Part shown: positions 6,418 through 15,495 of the stretch, piece after piece
Layout of the letters: each line of letters begins with the position of its first letter
How positions within the stretch are numbered: the stretch's first letter is position 1
Assembly (NCBI GenBank): GCA_013214945.1
Contig: JABSRT010000004.1
Location: 186,001 to 250,000, forward strand
Length of the DNA stretch: 64,000 nt
Direction of reading: 5' to 3'
Source of the DNA: Gammaproteobacteria bacterium
Lineage (GTDB): Bacteria > Pseudomonadota > Gammaproteobacteria > Enterobacterales > Psychrobiaceae
Position numbers and translations under genes: made by a program
Notes under the pieces: generated by a model
What the model saw: only the letters and a program-made list of their open reading frames with translations
What the model was told of the DNA's origin: nothing
Database searches by the model: none

Positions 6418-9400
6418 TTAATTATCTGTCCAGTAAATGGTGGTTGCATCAACAATTCCAAATTGCTGAATTTCTCTTCCAACTGCGATCATCTTTTTAC
6501 CGTGAATTTTTAAAATTACGGGTTCGGTCGGTAACGACGGGGTTTTTAGCTCTATCGATCTGTCATCTATAGAGCAATCAACGCCACTATCACTGCATGC
6601 TTGAGCTGAAGAGTCAGGTATGGTGTCGTCATACGCGGGAGAGCCATCAAAATAATTAACTCGATATAACCTTGATAAACCGGGCACTACAGTACAGGCG
6701 ATGGTTTGAGGTTTTGGTTCGAACGTCGTAAACCAAATTTCATTTTCAGCAGTCCGACTTGGTGCTAACACCTTTTCACCTTGATTGGCTTTTAATTCGA
6801 TATACCAACCATTTTTGGTGATTAAAACGCTGTGATCGATAGCGGTGAATACGTCGTTGCTGTCGTCACTGCTGGTTACGTTCATTAAGTTGAGCGGACT
6901 GTGCTGCAGACTATTGTAGCTTGATGGTACGGCCATCGGCGTTTTTATCAAATAGAAATTGTCTTCAATTGTGGTATTTAATGGGTGGGCCTGATAACCA
7001 GATCCTATCGCAACAGCCAAGGTCTCATCGTCGAACATTGAGAGATCAGGGGTATGATAAAAACGCCGATTGGTCGCCGCTGTGTCGCCATTGATATCAG
7101 CAAGTACTAACCCATCAATCAGTGTTGATGCACCATTGCCATTAGTAATATCAAAGCGCCATAACTGCCCGCCGGTATCGCCGACATACATTTGATCGGC
7201 CAAACCGTCGTCATCAAGGTCAATAACCTTAATGTCTGAAGCAAAGCTGTACAACATATCGCTTAGTCGTTCGGTCGCAAAACTATTGCTGGCGTCTCTA
7301 ATACTGCTACCACTAGCCCACCATAATCTGGCACCCGTTACTGCATCGACAATGTATATAGCGCGGCCCATAGAGTCAGCAGAGCGGATTAGTTTGTTGT
7401 CTTGCGCTTCGTCGTAACCCCCAGCAAAAATTAACACATCTTTAATGGTGCTGCCGATTTTTACTTTCGTTTTGATTGGCTTTGACCAGCTTTGGCCAAG
7501 CTCTTTAAAATTACCGTCACCACCGGTAATTTGCCACACCAACTTAGGTTCAGTTTGGCTGGTGATATCAAACGCATAATAACTGCGTCCGCCGCGGCGC
7601 ATGCCAACATAAAGGTATTTTTTACCATCGATAACTGAGCCGGTGATATTACCGTCTAGACCATAAACATGACCGCTGGTGGTATGCTCGCCGTTGGCCA
7701 TTAATGTTGCTTGCTTACCTAATAACTCTTGTGGAATAAAAGCCCATTTCTCTTTGCCATCACTGCTATCAATCGCATGGAGCATGCCTTGATTATCGCC
7801 AAAAAAAACTAAATTTTCAGCGGTTGAAGCGTCACTACCATAGGTGACAGTAAATGCAATGGAGTGGAGCGGGTCAAATAGTTGCAGGCGGCTATTTGTG
7901 CCAGCGGTGTTTAAACCACGGGTAAAATTAATGAGTTCTGTTAGCTCAGCAGTTGTTGCGTCAGCTGCTAAACCAAACATCGCCTTGGTTAAATTGCTAT
8001 TATTTGTTTCTACTAGGTTACTGGTGTTTGACAGTGTGCGACTGCTGCCAAGGTAGGTATATACTTTTCGACTGGTGCCTTCGAGGTTGCTTGCAACACC
8101 GCCATTCCCTACTTCGTCACCATCATCGAGGGTCGACCAAAAGCTTCTTGAGTCGGCGTTGAAATATCCCGTACTATCGTTGACCGCTAAGTTGCCAGCT
8201 GAATCAACTATTTTCCCTGAGTTATTTAACTCGTAACGTTTTAAATTACCATCCCATTGAGTCTGTTTGCTTGGTTTGAACAAGGAAAAGTACAATTCAT
8301 TATTATGAGTTAGTTTGTTGAAACTATTGACCGAGATCCCCGCTGCAGTAAAAGTTGTATTAACATCGAGAATATTGGCGAAAATAGTATTAAAAGTTGT
8401 TAGCAGCCCTGCTGATGTACTGGCTGTGTGGTAACCGCCACCGCCGTTGTTATCATTGGCGAGACTCTCAAGCCAGGTATCAGTGTGGTTAAAGCCGATA
8501 GTATAAAGTTTACCGCTGTTAGTCGCTGAGGTTATATCTGTGCGTAAATCACCGGTCCGAATAAAGCGTGCTATCGTAGTGCCACACCTATTGTCGCCAC
8601 TACCAGAGCAGGTGCCACCCGTTAAACTCTCAATCGCAGTTTCTTTTGGGTTATTACCTGTTGCCTGACCATCGGTCAGTAATATCACAAAGTTATTATC
8701 GGCCTGACAGGTCTCGGAGATTGGCGAAATATAGGTCGGGCTATTGACTCCCTCGTTGAGGATTTCTTCTGCGTAGCAGGTCTTTGAGTTCAGATCATAG
8801 CTATTACAAGTAGAAACCACCTTAGGAACACCATTGGTATATGAACCTGGGTGGGAGAGTCGGGCAAATCGTTTAGACCAAGACGAAGTATCGCCGCGTG
8901 ATAAGCCAATATCGACGGTTTCCCCCATAAGGTAGCGAACACCTTCATACAAGGCGTTGACAATTGGCGTTGAGCCAGCGGGGTGAATTAGATCTATTGT
9001 ATCAAGTATTGCCTCTCCAGCGGTCCTTTCTGGCATCGTGATGGCGGCTGTTTGGATAACGAGTTTTGGCGGGGTGCCAGCCCAGTCATATTGAGCATAA
9101 GCTTTTCTGGTGCCTTGGGTATGTCTTAACTTTATCACCATGCTGTTGCCACTAGCCCAATCGCTACGGGTGACTAATTCGGTAATGATTGACGTTATAT
9201 CAGGGGATGTGTATTGGGAGTTTAAGTTCCAAGTAGAAAAATTCCATACGACCGATGCCGTTGTTGATGTGCGGCCGCTAATATTATCATCAACCCTTGC
9301 AAATTTTACCGGATTAGCACTGTCTTGTGCTGTAATCTCGGCATTAGCAGTGCCCTCGTGGTAATCTTTTGCTGTCAGCACAAGGTGGGCAGCTGTGATA

Positions 9401-9885
9401 GCATGATCTTTGGGAATAGTAATGTTGTTAAACCGTAAACCTATTGTCTTGGCGTCTTTTATGGGCAGTGTCTCTTTATCTAAAGAAGAGACACTGCCCG
9501 AGCTTGACTCGACGGCATCATCGGTAAACTCAATCACACTGCGAGATAGCCCATTAATCGTGTGAGCCGCCACCGTTGTATTTAAATCACTGAACGGGTA
9601 AATAACAGTGCCACCATCCGTGTTAAATTGCATCATTGAAATATTCATGTTTTCTGAGGTGCTAATCAATGAGTGCAACGCGTCTTTCATCCGTTGTAAT
9701 CGAGAAAACCCACTCTCATCATGAGTCACCATTGAGCCTGAGCTATCAAGAATGAACAAAACGTTAGGTTTGGTGCCAGCAGAAAATAATACTTCGGTAT
9801 CGTCGGCGCTTGCCGGCAGCGATGACAATCCTGGCAGAAGTAATCCCAGAGCAAACATCCATATTTTATGTCGAAATTTGGTCAT
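6418..9885 (-). CDS. pilY1: PilY1-family type IV pilus tip/biogenesis protein
   Basis: This 1155-residue secreted protein has an N-terminal signal peptide (cleavage near ASA/DD, residue 27). A von Willebrand A domain follows, with its MIDAS motif DSSGS at 47-51. The C-terminal PilY1 beta-propeller (about 560-1100) contains a calcium loop DLDDDGLAD near residue 888. PilY1 proteins act in pilus extension, adhesion and surface sensing at the pilus tip. The vWA domain appears interrupted: residues about 120-280 look like a separate jelly-roll-type domain before the vWA fold resumes at STPIVNALYEGVRYL. It sits 12 bases after pilX. Several Cys pairs suggest disulfides in the periplasm or outside the cell. 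Confidence 0.92.
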   Translation of the reverse strand: MTKFRHKIWMFALGLLLPGLSSLPASADDTEVLFSAGTKPNVLFILDSSGSMVTHDESGFSRLQRMKDALHSLISTSENMNISMMQFNTDGGTVIYPFSDLNTTVAAHTINGLSRSVIEFTDDAVESSSGSVSSLDKETLPIKDAKTIGLRFNNITIPKDHAITAAHLVLTAKDYHEGTANAEITAQDSANPVKFARVDDNISGRTSTTASVVWNFSTWNLNSQYTSPDITSIITELVTRSDWASGNSMVIKLRHTQGTRKAYAQYDWAGTPPKLVIQTAAITMPERTAGEAILDTIDLIHPAGSTPIVNALYEGVRYLMGETVDIGLSRGDTSSWSKRFARLSHPGSYTNGVPKVVSTCNSYDLNSKTCYAEEILNEGVNSPTYISPISETCQADNNFVILLTDGQATGNNPKETAIESLTGGTCSGSGDNRCGTTIARFIRTGDLRTDITSATNSGKLYTIGFNHTDTWLESLANDNNGGGGYHTASTSAGLLTTFNTIFANILDVNTTFTAAGISVNSFNKLTHNNELYFSLFKPSKQTQWDGNLKRYELNNSGKIVDSAGNLAVNDSTGYFNADSRSFWSTLDDGDEVGNGGVASNLEGTSRKVYTYLGSSRTLSNTSNLVETNNSNLTKAMFGLAADATTAELTELINFTRGLNTAGTNSRLQLFDPLHSIAFTVTYGSDASTAENLVFFGDNQGMLHAIDSSDGKEKWAFIPQELLGKQATLMANGEHTTSGHVYGLDGNITGSVIDGKKYLYVGMRRGGRSYYAFDITSQTEPKLVWQITGGDGNFKELGQSWSKPIKTKVKIGSTIKDVLIFAGGYDEAQDNKLIRSADSMGRAIYIVDAVTGARLWWASGSSIRDASNSFATERLSDMLYSFASDIKVIDLDDDGLADQMYVGDTGGQLWRFDITNGNGASTLIDGLVLADINGDTAATNRRFYHTPDLSMFDDETLAVAIGSGYQAHPLNTTIEDNFYLIKTPMAVPSSYNSLQHSPLNLMNVTSSDDSNDVFTAIDHSVLITKNGWYIELKANQGEKVLAPSRTAENEIWFTTFEPKPQTIACTVVPGLSRLYRVNYFDGSPAYDDTIPDSSAQACSDSGVDCSIDDRSIELKTPSLPTEPVILKIHGKKMIAVGREIQQFGIVDATTIYWTDN

Positions 9886-9897
9886 TGTAGTGCTCCG

Positions 9898-10392
9898 TTA
9901 ATCGTATTGTAAGCCGAGTTCAATCCGGGTTGTTGCACCCGATGGCATGGTTGATTCACCAGTGACAATAAAGCGGTGGCCGGAAATGATGGTTGAACTT
10001 TCGTCGGCATCAATAGAGTTACCAATGGCTGTGGTCATGTTCGACAGGTAATTAACACTGGTTGATACATCGATAATATTGCCACTGGTGCGGCTTAAAC
10101 CGTTGCTAAATGAAATGGTGGTTGCTGGTGAACTTAAGGCGTCGGACAGCAGCTGAGAGTTGCCTGCTGTAACAGCGTTGCCTGTGACAAGGTTCATTAA
10201 CAGAGCTATGCCGCTTTCAGTGGCTTGAAACGTTTCATTTTGTTGTTGAATATTGGCCGCCATTTTTTGTTGTAGTGAAGCGCTAGTGATGCCTGATGCG
10301 GCAAGAATGGTAATAATGAGCAATACCACTAAACAAACGATAAGCGCAGCGCCTTGTTGTTTTTTGATTGTTGTTGGTTGTTTATTTAGCAT
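9898..10392 (-). CDS. pilX: Type IV pilus minor pilin PilX
   Basis: This 164-residue minor pilin has a basic leader and then the PilX N-terminal pattern QQGAALIVCLVVLLIITILAASG. Here the usual Phe-Thr-Leu-Ile-Glu is replaced by AALIV, as in PilX/GspK-type proteins. A helix rich in Gln and a small globular domain follow. It is predicted to join PilV, PilW, PilE and FimT in the priming complex for pilus assembly. It lies 3 bases after pilW and 12 bases before pilY1, indicating one transcript. Confidence 0.87.
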   Translation of the reverse strand: MLNKQPTTIKKQQGAALIVCLVVLLIITILAASGITSASLQQKMAANIQQQNETFQATESGIALLMNLVTGNAVTAGNSQLLSDALSSPATTISFSNGLSRTSGNIIDVSTSVNYLSNMTTAIGNSIDADESSTIISGHRFIVTGESTMPSGATTRIELGLQYD

Positions 10393-10395
10393 GAA

Positions 10396-11496
10396 TCACC
10401 TATTCCTGAGCACGGTACTGCTGGTGAATATTTGACGCAGCCGCTTGTCTTCACTGTGAGTGTTTACACTGGCAGTAGAGCCAGCATTGGTATTAGCACT
10501 AGTCACATCGAGCAGTTCATAGCTATTGGTATCGTAAGACTGCCTAACACTATCATTGCTGGTGAGCATTAATGCTATCTTTATCGTCGTGACATCAGCC
10601 CATGTGCCAACATCGCTTGCTTTAACAAAATCAATGTTACCGTTGGTGCTGCGCTCGCCATACAGAATTTGCATGCTCTCGACCCCTTCAACAATTTCTT
10701 GGCTGTTAAACTCGGCGGCGTCAAAGGTTTCATTGGCTTGATAGAGCGCATATATCGGCTCGCCACGACTATTGTCACGGCCAGTATCAGAAACAAAGTA
10801 GCTGATTGAGCTAAATTGATAGAGGCTGGCTTGGTCATCGTAAATGTTAGCAAGCTGTGGAACAGTGTTGCCATCAGTTCCTACAGCATGAACAATCAGT
10901 GTTTCTCCACTGGTAATGGTGACATTGGTGGCGGCAAACAAGTCGGCGTTGACACAGTCTGAGATTAATACCAGATCATTGTTTTGAACATACTCAGTAA
11001 CATCACCAGAAGTCGTTATGTTGGCATTATTTTGGGTTAAATTGCCGGTTAATGTGCCGTCGATCCGCGTGGCGCGTTTAATATTAATAATATCACTGCC
11101 CAGCTTTGGTGTACGGATCTCAAGGGTGCCACTAATATCGTATTGAGTTGTACTCCACCAACTGGTCGCTGGAGCTTCGTAACCTATTAGCTCATTACCT
11201 AACAAGCCGCCTGCTGGCGCGTTGACGGCATTAATATTTAGATTGACCCCCGCTGCGGTGGCGCAGCCGAGGTAACCAGTCATCCGTATCTCACGGGCGA
11301 GGTAATCAAGACTAAAGCGGCCACTTTCCTGTAAACGCGATAAAGAGTGCGCTAAGCGATCGGTTTGCTTAGCATTAAAAAAAGCAGAAAAGACACTGCC
11401 AATAACCACTGTACTAAGCGTTAGCGCAATCATTAATTCAATTAAACTGAATCCCTGTTGCAGCATACTATTCTGGTATTGGTGTTTTTTTGTCAT
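10396..11496 (-). CDS. pilW: Type IV pilus minor pilin PilW
   Basis: PilW is the largest minor pilin of the priming complex, 366 residues here. The prepilin site is QQG/FSLIELM with the conserved Glu, followed by a hydrophobic helix and the typical SGRFSLDYLAREIRMTGYLGC segment at about 42-62. The large beta-rich domain extends to the end. It starts 7 bases after pilV with an AGG ribosome binding site and is followed by pilX after 3 bases. Confidence 0.9.
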   Translation of the reverse strand: MTKKHQYQNSMLQQGFSLIELMIALTLSTVVIGSVFSAFFNAKQTDRLAHSLSRLQESGRFSLDYLAREIRMTGYLGCATAAGVNLNINAVNAPAGGLLGNELIGYEAPATSWWSTTQYDISGTLEIRTPKLGSDIINIKRATRIDGTLTGNLTQNNANITTSGDVTEYVQNNDLVLISDCVNADLFAATNVTITSGETLIVHAVGTDGNTVPQLANIYDDQASLYQFSSISYFVSDTGRDNSRGEPIYALYQANETFDAAEFNSQEIVEGVESMQILYGERSTNGNIDFVKASDVGTWADVTTIKIALMLTSNDSVRQSYDTNSYELLDVTSANTNAGSTASVNTHSEDKRLRQIFTSSTVLRNR

Positions 11497-11503
11497 TTTA
11501 AAC

Positions 11504-11986
11504 CTATATCGCGAGTCGGATGCTATAAGTGCTGGCCGTGGCAGCGTCAGCTTGCCAGCTAACTGAGATGGTATAAATACCAGCCGACTCAGTTACAGTG
11601 CCTTGGGCGCTGGGGATTAATTGTGTCATATTAGTCGTGGATTTTATTTTTTTGCTCCATTCATATTTATCAAGGCTCACAATCTGGGTCGGTGTACATG
11701 GCGAACAGCCTGGGTCACTGTAACTGGTGTTAGTATTGATACCATTGTAGGCTGATATTTGCGATTTATTACTGCGCATACGTTCGGCCATGTCTTGGCT
11801 TAATAAAACGGCTTGCGAGCGAAAATAGGCGTCACGATTATCTTTTATACTCATCAATTGCATGGCTGCAATGCCCAGCATTGCGACCGCTAAAATAGAG
11901 ACAGCAATGAGCACCTCAAGTAAGCTAAAACCCAATGAACGTAGTTGTCCCGTGGTAAATCTTGGTGAGGAATTTGCTAGCCGCAT
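11504..11986 (-). CDS. pilV: Type IV pilus modification/minor pilin PilV
   Basis: This 160-residue minor pilin has a prepilin site at RSLG/FSLLEVLIAVSILAVAMLGIAAMQ and the PilV-typical RSQAVLLSQDMAERMRSN helix. Its start overlaps the end of fimT by ten bases in another frame. The two are therefore translationally coupled. Cys-x-x-Cys near residue 95 (SDPGCSPC) is a likely disulfide. Confidence 0.88.
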   Translation of the reverse strand: MRLANSSPRFTTGQLRSLGFSLLEVLIAVSILAVAMLGIAAMQLMSIKDNRDAYFRSQAVLLSQDMAERMRSNKSQISAYNGINTNTSYSDPGCSPCTPTQIVSLDKYEWSKKIKSTTNMTQLIPSAQGTVTESAGIYTISVSWQADAATASTYSIRLAI

Positions 11987-12513
11987 GAGCTCTCTCCTGC
12001 AGAGGCTTTTCTTACTTGGCCGCTTATGTTCATAATAATGCCATGAACTGGAGCGTTTCGAGCGTCACAAATCATAATATTACCTGTTGATTGCGGTTTG
12101 CCACTGCTTAGGAATACAATTCTATTGTTATCAAACTGGTTAAATTTAAGCTTGATTCTGGTATTGTCGATTTGAATTTCTTTTAATAAAATATCGTCGC
12201 CGTCGACCTGGCCCATGGTGTTACCGTCGACAAAGACAATCAATTTAAAACCAGCAGTGGCATCGGAACAGTTTTTGCTGTCGGTAGATTTACACAAGGT
12301 AATGCGTTGACTATTTCTTTTGCTTGCTTGGCTACGTGCGTAGGCTGTTAAGCTGACGGTTTGATTGTAAGTAGTCGTTAATGAGTTATCGTTGGCCATG
12401 GTACTTATTGCAGGCATACCAATACCTAGTGCAATGCCCATAATGGCAATGGCGACTAACAGCTCTATTAGCGTGATTCCTGCTGTTTTAGCAAAATAGA
12501 TTTGTCGACTCAT
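11977..12513 (-). CDS. fimT: FimT/GspH-type pseudopilin, first gene of the minor pilin operon
   Basis: This 178-residue pseudopilin has the prepilin site KTAG/ITLIELLVAIAIMGIALGIGMP and a GspH/FimT globular domain. Cysteines near CKSTDSKNC and MICDARN, and a terminal SSCG, suggest disulfides. In relatives FimT/FimU sits first in this cluster and contributes to pilus priming and, in some species, DNA uptake. The gene is divergent from glnB across about 270 bases. The operon promoter must therefore lie in 12514-12780. Confidence 0.85.
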   Translation of the reverse strand: MSRQIYFAKTAGITLIELLVAIAIMGIALGIGMPAISTMANDNSLTTTYNQTVSLTAYARSQASKRNSQRITLCKSTDSKNCSDATAGFKLIVFVDGNTMGQVDGDDILLKEIQIDNTRIKLKFNQFDNNRIVFLSSGKPQSTGNIMICDARNAPVHGIIMNISGQVRKASAGESSCG

Positions 12514-12725
12514 GATAAACTCTGTTGCTCTAACAAAATCATATCAATACTGCTTAAAGATATGTCCCATGGCTTTATATCTTAATGAAAACCAATAAAA
12601 AACTACTGAAGTATTAAATGCGCTTAATCAACCATATTGTATGATAACTGAACGCCCCCCTAGAGGCGAGCTGTTTTATTGAGCGATTACTTTCGCACAG
12701 ATTGATAGATAAATTTGTAAGGTGT

Positions 12726-12753
12726 TTGAAAGTTGAAGTGTTACAATTATGCT
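12726..12753 (+). promoter_or_regulatory. Weak candidate promoter for glnB
   Basis: TTGAAA at 12726-12731 is followed after 16 bases by TATGCT at 12748-12753; an alternative -10, TACAAT, overlaps at 12742-12747. The glnB start is 28 bases further on, with AAGGCG as ribosome binding site. No clear NtrC site is seen. Confidence 0.3.
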
Positions 12754-12771
12754 CATTGAGTTAAATATTAA

Positions 12772-13119
<348 letters not shown>

Positions 13120-13151
13120 TACCATGTGCATTCAATAGATGATCATTATTT

Positions 13152-13175
13152 ACGGCGCTTGATGCGTCGTTTTTT
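13152..13175 (+). terminator. Terminator of glnB
   Basis: A seven-pair stem with one G-T pair (ACGGCGC/GCGTCGT, 13152-13158 and 13164-13170) with a TTGAT loop runs into a T-tract ending at 13175. It lies 32 bases after the glnB stop. Confidence 0.8.
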
Positions 13176-13239
13176 ATAGGTGGCGCTGATGTATTATATT
13201 AGGTTGATTTAATGGATAACTGGCAAGAAAAGGAATTCA

Positions 13240-13269
13240 AAGACACCAATAAATAATAGCTGGTGTCTT
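13240..13269 (-). terminator. Inverted repeat after the CheX-like gene, possible terminator
   Basis: Perfect 9-bp arms AAGACACCA (13240-13248) and TGGTGTCTT (13261-13269) enclose a 12-base loop. On the minus strand they fall 14 bases past the stop of the CheX-like gene. The following T-run is short, so termination efficiency is doubtful. Confidence 0.5.
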
Positions 13270-13282
13270 GGTCGTTATATTT

Positions 13283-13753
13283 TTACGGGGTTTTTGCAAA
13301 ACAAATTTCAATCACAGCTTTGCCGTGTTCAGCACTGAACGGGATCATAATCTTAGGGCCGTCAAACTGGTGGGTAATATTATGATCTTTACCAGAGACT
13401 ACAATTGGCGTTGCCATGTTAAAGTCATAGCCTTTTTGGCCTAACAGGTTTTTCGCGCCACCCGCTACCATGTTAGTTATTTCACCAACCATATCGGTCA
13501 CTTCTTCATTAAGCTTGCCTGGGTTTTCCCCGAGCATGCCTTGCATAATAGCCAAAGCAAGAGGTTCATCAAATGAAATTGACAATGAACCTTTAGTATT
13601 TGGACCGACCATACCTATTAAACCAGAAACATCACCGTGTGCTAATGAGCCTTTTTTCAACATTGGCTTGCCTGGTTTTAACTTGGTTGATGCCATTGTT
13701 TCTAGCACATTCATTAGCGAATCTAAGAATGGGTTAATAAATTCAGCGTTCAT
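13283..13753 (-). CDS. CheX-like chemotaxis phosphatase domain protein
   Basis: This 156-residue single-domain protein of the CheC/CheX/FliY superfamily carries one copy of the phosphatase motif, E91 and N94 in MVGEITNMVAGG. CheX-type enzymes dephosphorylate CheY-P or the receiver domains of other regulators. No chemotaxis, flagellar or receiver-domain gene is adjacent, so the partner is unknown. The start at 13753 has an AAAGGA box, but about 13 bases away, so initiation may be weak. The gene follows zur on the same strand after 34 bases. Confidence 0.78.
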   Translation of the reverse strand: MNAEFINPFLDSLMNVLETMASTKLKPGKPMLKKGSLAHGDVSGLIGMVGPNTKGSLSISFDEPLALAIMQGMLGENPGKLNEEVTDMVGEITNMVAGGAKNLLGQKGYDFNMATPIVVSGKDHNITHQFDGPKIMIPFSAEHGKAVIEICFAKTP

Positions 13754-13787
13754 ATCGAAATAAAATCCTTTAAATTATTATTGGCAA

Positions 13788-14255
13788 TCAATCGAGCCGA
13801 CATTGATGACAAAGTCCAAAAGCTTCTACTGTTTGGCTTTTTACTTCAAAATCATTCATTCTTGCTTGATCGTAAATTGATTGCAGTATTTGTTGAGAGT
13901 GAACTTCCTGAACATCATGACATTTTTCACAAATATATAACTGAAGTTGATGATCATCAGAAAAATCGTTGCAAGCAATAAATGCATTTTGAGATTCAAC
14001 ACGGTGAATGAAATGTTGTTCTAATAGAAAGTCTAAAGCCCGATATACTGTCGGGGGCTTAGCCGATGGATCTGTCGCACGAAGGCTATCTAATAAATCG
14101 TAAGCGCTAATTGCCCCGGCGTGTTCTAGCATCAAGTTTAATACCTTACGACGAGTTGCAGTAAAACGTGCACCTCGAACGTCGCATAGGGCTTGTGCTC
14201 TATTGAGTAATGTATTAGTCACTGATACCACTTTTTGTCTTTTCGTAATTCCCAA
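13788..14255 (-). CDS. zur: Zinc uptake regulator Zur (Fur family)
   Basis: This 155-residue Fur-family repressor matches Zur rather than Fur: it contains the Zur-typical AISAYDLLDSLR and AKPPTVYRALDFLLEQ recognition-helix region (about 48-80). Zinc-site cysteines are C95, C109/C112 (CEKC) and C149/C152 (CHQC). It is predicted to repress zinc uptake genes when zinc is ample. The start is uncertain: the longest frame begins at TTG 14255, with AAGG only a few bases before it, and GTG codons at residues 9 and 12 are alternatives. It is divergent from the AEC permease gene. No znu genes are nearby. Confidence 0.88.
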   Translation of the reverse strand: MGITKRQKVVSVTNTLLNRAQALCDVRGARFTATRRKVLNLMLEHAGAISAYDLLDSLRATDPSAKPPTVYRALDFLLEQHFIHRVESQNAFIACNDFSDDHQLQLYICEKCHDVQEVHSQQILQSIYDQARMNDFEVKSQTVEAFGLCHQCRLD

Positions 14256-14435
14256 TACCTTAACATCAAAAGTTGAGTTTGATAACTGTTTCTCTTAAAT
14301 ATGTTAGGTTTTTCGGCTGTTTAAGGCGCATACAGCTTGTTTTTAGTATTATTTATCTTTAATTTAGTGGCAGACATTAAACCGTGACTACAGCAAGGTA
14401 AGGTTTTATTTGTTGTCTTATCTTGTTGTGTTGAG

Positions 14436-14451
14436 CCAGATGAATATCTGG
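14436..14451. repeat. Short palindrome CCAGAT-GAAT-ATCTGG in the zur/AEC divergent region
   Basis: Perfect 6-bp arms around GAAT lie about 30-50 bases before the AEC permease start. It could be an operator for that gene. It does not match the Zur box consensus known from enterobacteria. Confidence 0.3.
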
Positions 14452-14483
14452 AATGTTATTTATTACTGAGCCGTTAAGCGGTG

Positions 14484-15422
14484 ATGAAAAGGACGATTGA
14501 ATTGAACCATATTACAGCGGCGCTATTACCAATATTTTTACTGATATTTATTGGTTATTTTTTTAGAAAAAACAAATTTCCCAATGATGGTTTTTGGCCC
14601 AGTGCTGACAAGCTGACCTATTATGTTTTAATGCCCTCATTATTGGTCTTTAAGCTGTCTCAGGCACAGTTAAATGCAATTGATGGCGCAAGTTTTGTGC
14701 TAACTGGCACCTTGGCTATTTGTATCGCGGCCCTAGGTTTAATCTTAATTAATAAAAAAATGGCTATGGCAGGCGCTTCTTTTACCTCGGTGATGCAAGG
14801 TGGGATCCGCTTTAATACTTATGTCTTTTTAGCCTTAAGTGCTTCTTTATTTGGTGATGAAGGCCTAATTTTATCTGCATTGCTAATTACAATTGCTATT
14901 CCATTACTCAATATAATTTGTATCACGGTATTTGCTATCTATGGCAATGATAATACTTTATCAATTAAAGGACTGGCCAAGTCAATTATTAGTAATCCGT
15001 TAATTGTTGCTTGTTTTATTGGCGCAATGGTCAATGTCACTGGCCTAAGTGTGCCACTATTTATTGATAAAACATTACAAATTTTGAGCTCAGCCGCCTT
15101 GCCGATGGGCTTGTTATCGGTAGGTGTCGGCCTCGAATTGCGCGGGTGGCAGCAGCGTAAAAATGAATTGTTGGTCGCGGCGGTTTTTAAGTTACTGTTG
15201 CTGCCATTAATAACCTTTGGCATTGGCGTTATCATGGGGCTAGATGCATTATCGTTAAGCGTAGTTGTTATCTTTGCGGCGATGCCAACGGCGCCATCGG
15301 CCTTTGTTTTGGCCCGACAGCTTGGTGGCGACGTTCGGTTAATGTCATCGATTATAACCGTTCAAACACTGCTTTCGCTGGTGACAATGGCGGCAGTTAT
15401 CGAACTGATTAGTTATTATTGA
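14484..15422 (+). CDS. AEC-family permease
   Basis: This is an auxin-efflux-carrier/AEC transporter of about 312 residues with roughly ten membrane helices. LLPIFLLIFIGYFFRK at the N-terminus and LMPSLLVFKLSQA are typical, as is the second half beginning at ISNPLIVACFIGA. Family members export or exchange organic acids such as malate; the substrate here is unknown. The start is ambiguous. ATG 14484 (or GTG 14481) lacks a ribosome binding site, whereas TTG 14502 has AAGGA (14489-14493) eight bases upstream and would begin at NHITAALLP. Confidence 0.83.
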   Translation: MKRTIELNHITAALLPIFLLIFIGYFFRKNKFPNDGFWPSADKLTYYVLMPSLLVFKLSQAQLNAIDGASFVLTGTLAICIAALGLILINKKMAMAGASFTSVMQGGIRFNTYVFLALSASLFGDEGLILSALLITIAIPLLNIICITVFAIYGNDNTLSIKGLAKSIISNPLIVACFIGAMVNVTGLSVPLFIDKTLQILSSAALPMGLLSVGVGLELRGWQQRKNELLVAAVFKLLLLPLITFGIGVIMGLDALSLSVVVIFAAMPTAPSAFVLARQLGGDVRLMSSIITVQTLLSLVTMAAVIELISYY

Positions 15423-15465
15423 AGGTCGTTATATTAGCAATCGCACTAACGTGTTATATATTTAA

Positions 15466-15486
15466 TTTACCTGCTATGTAGGTAAA
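15466..15486. terminator. Hairpin between convergent AEC and M14 genes
   Basis: Perfect arms TTTACCT (15466-15472) and AGGTAAA (15480-15486) enclose a seven-base loop, with short A/T runs on both sides. It may act weakly in both directions. Confidence 0.45.
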
Positions 15487-15495
15487 AAGATTAAT

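Noticed and set aside
13212-13256. 14-codon plus-strand frame (MDNWQEKEF...) after glnB
   Set aside because: Very short, no convincing ribosome binding site, and it overlaps the inverted repeat after the CheX-like gene.
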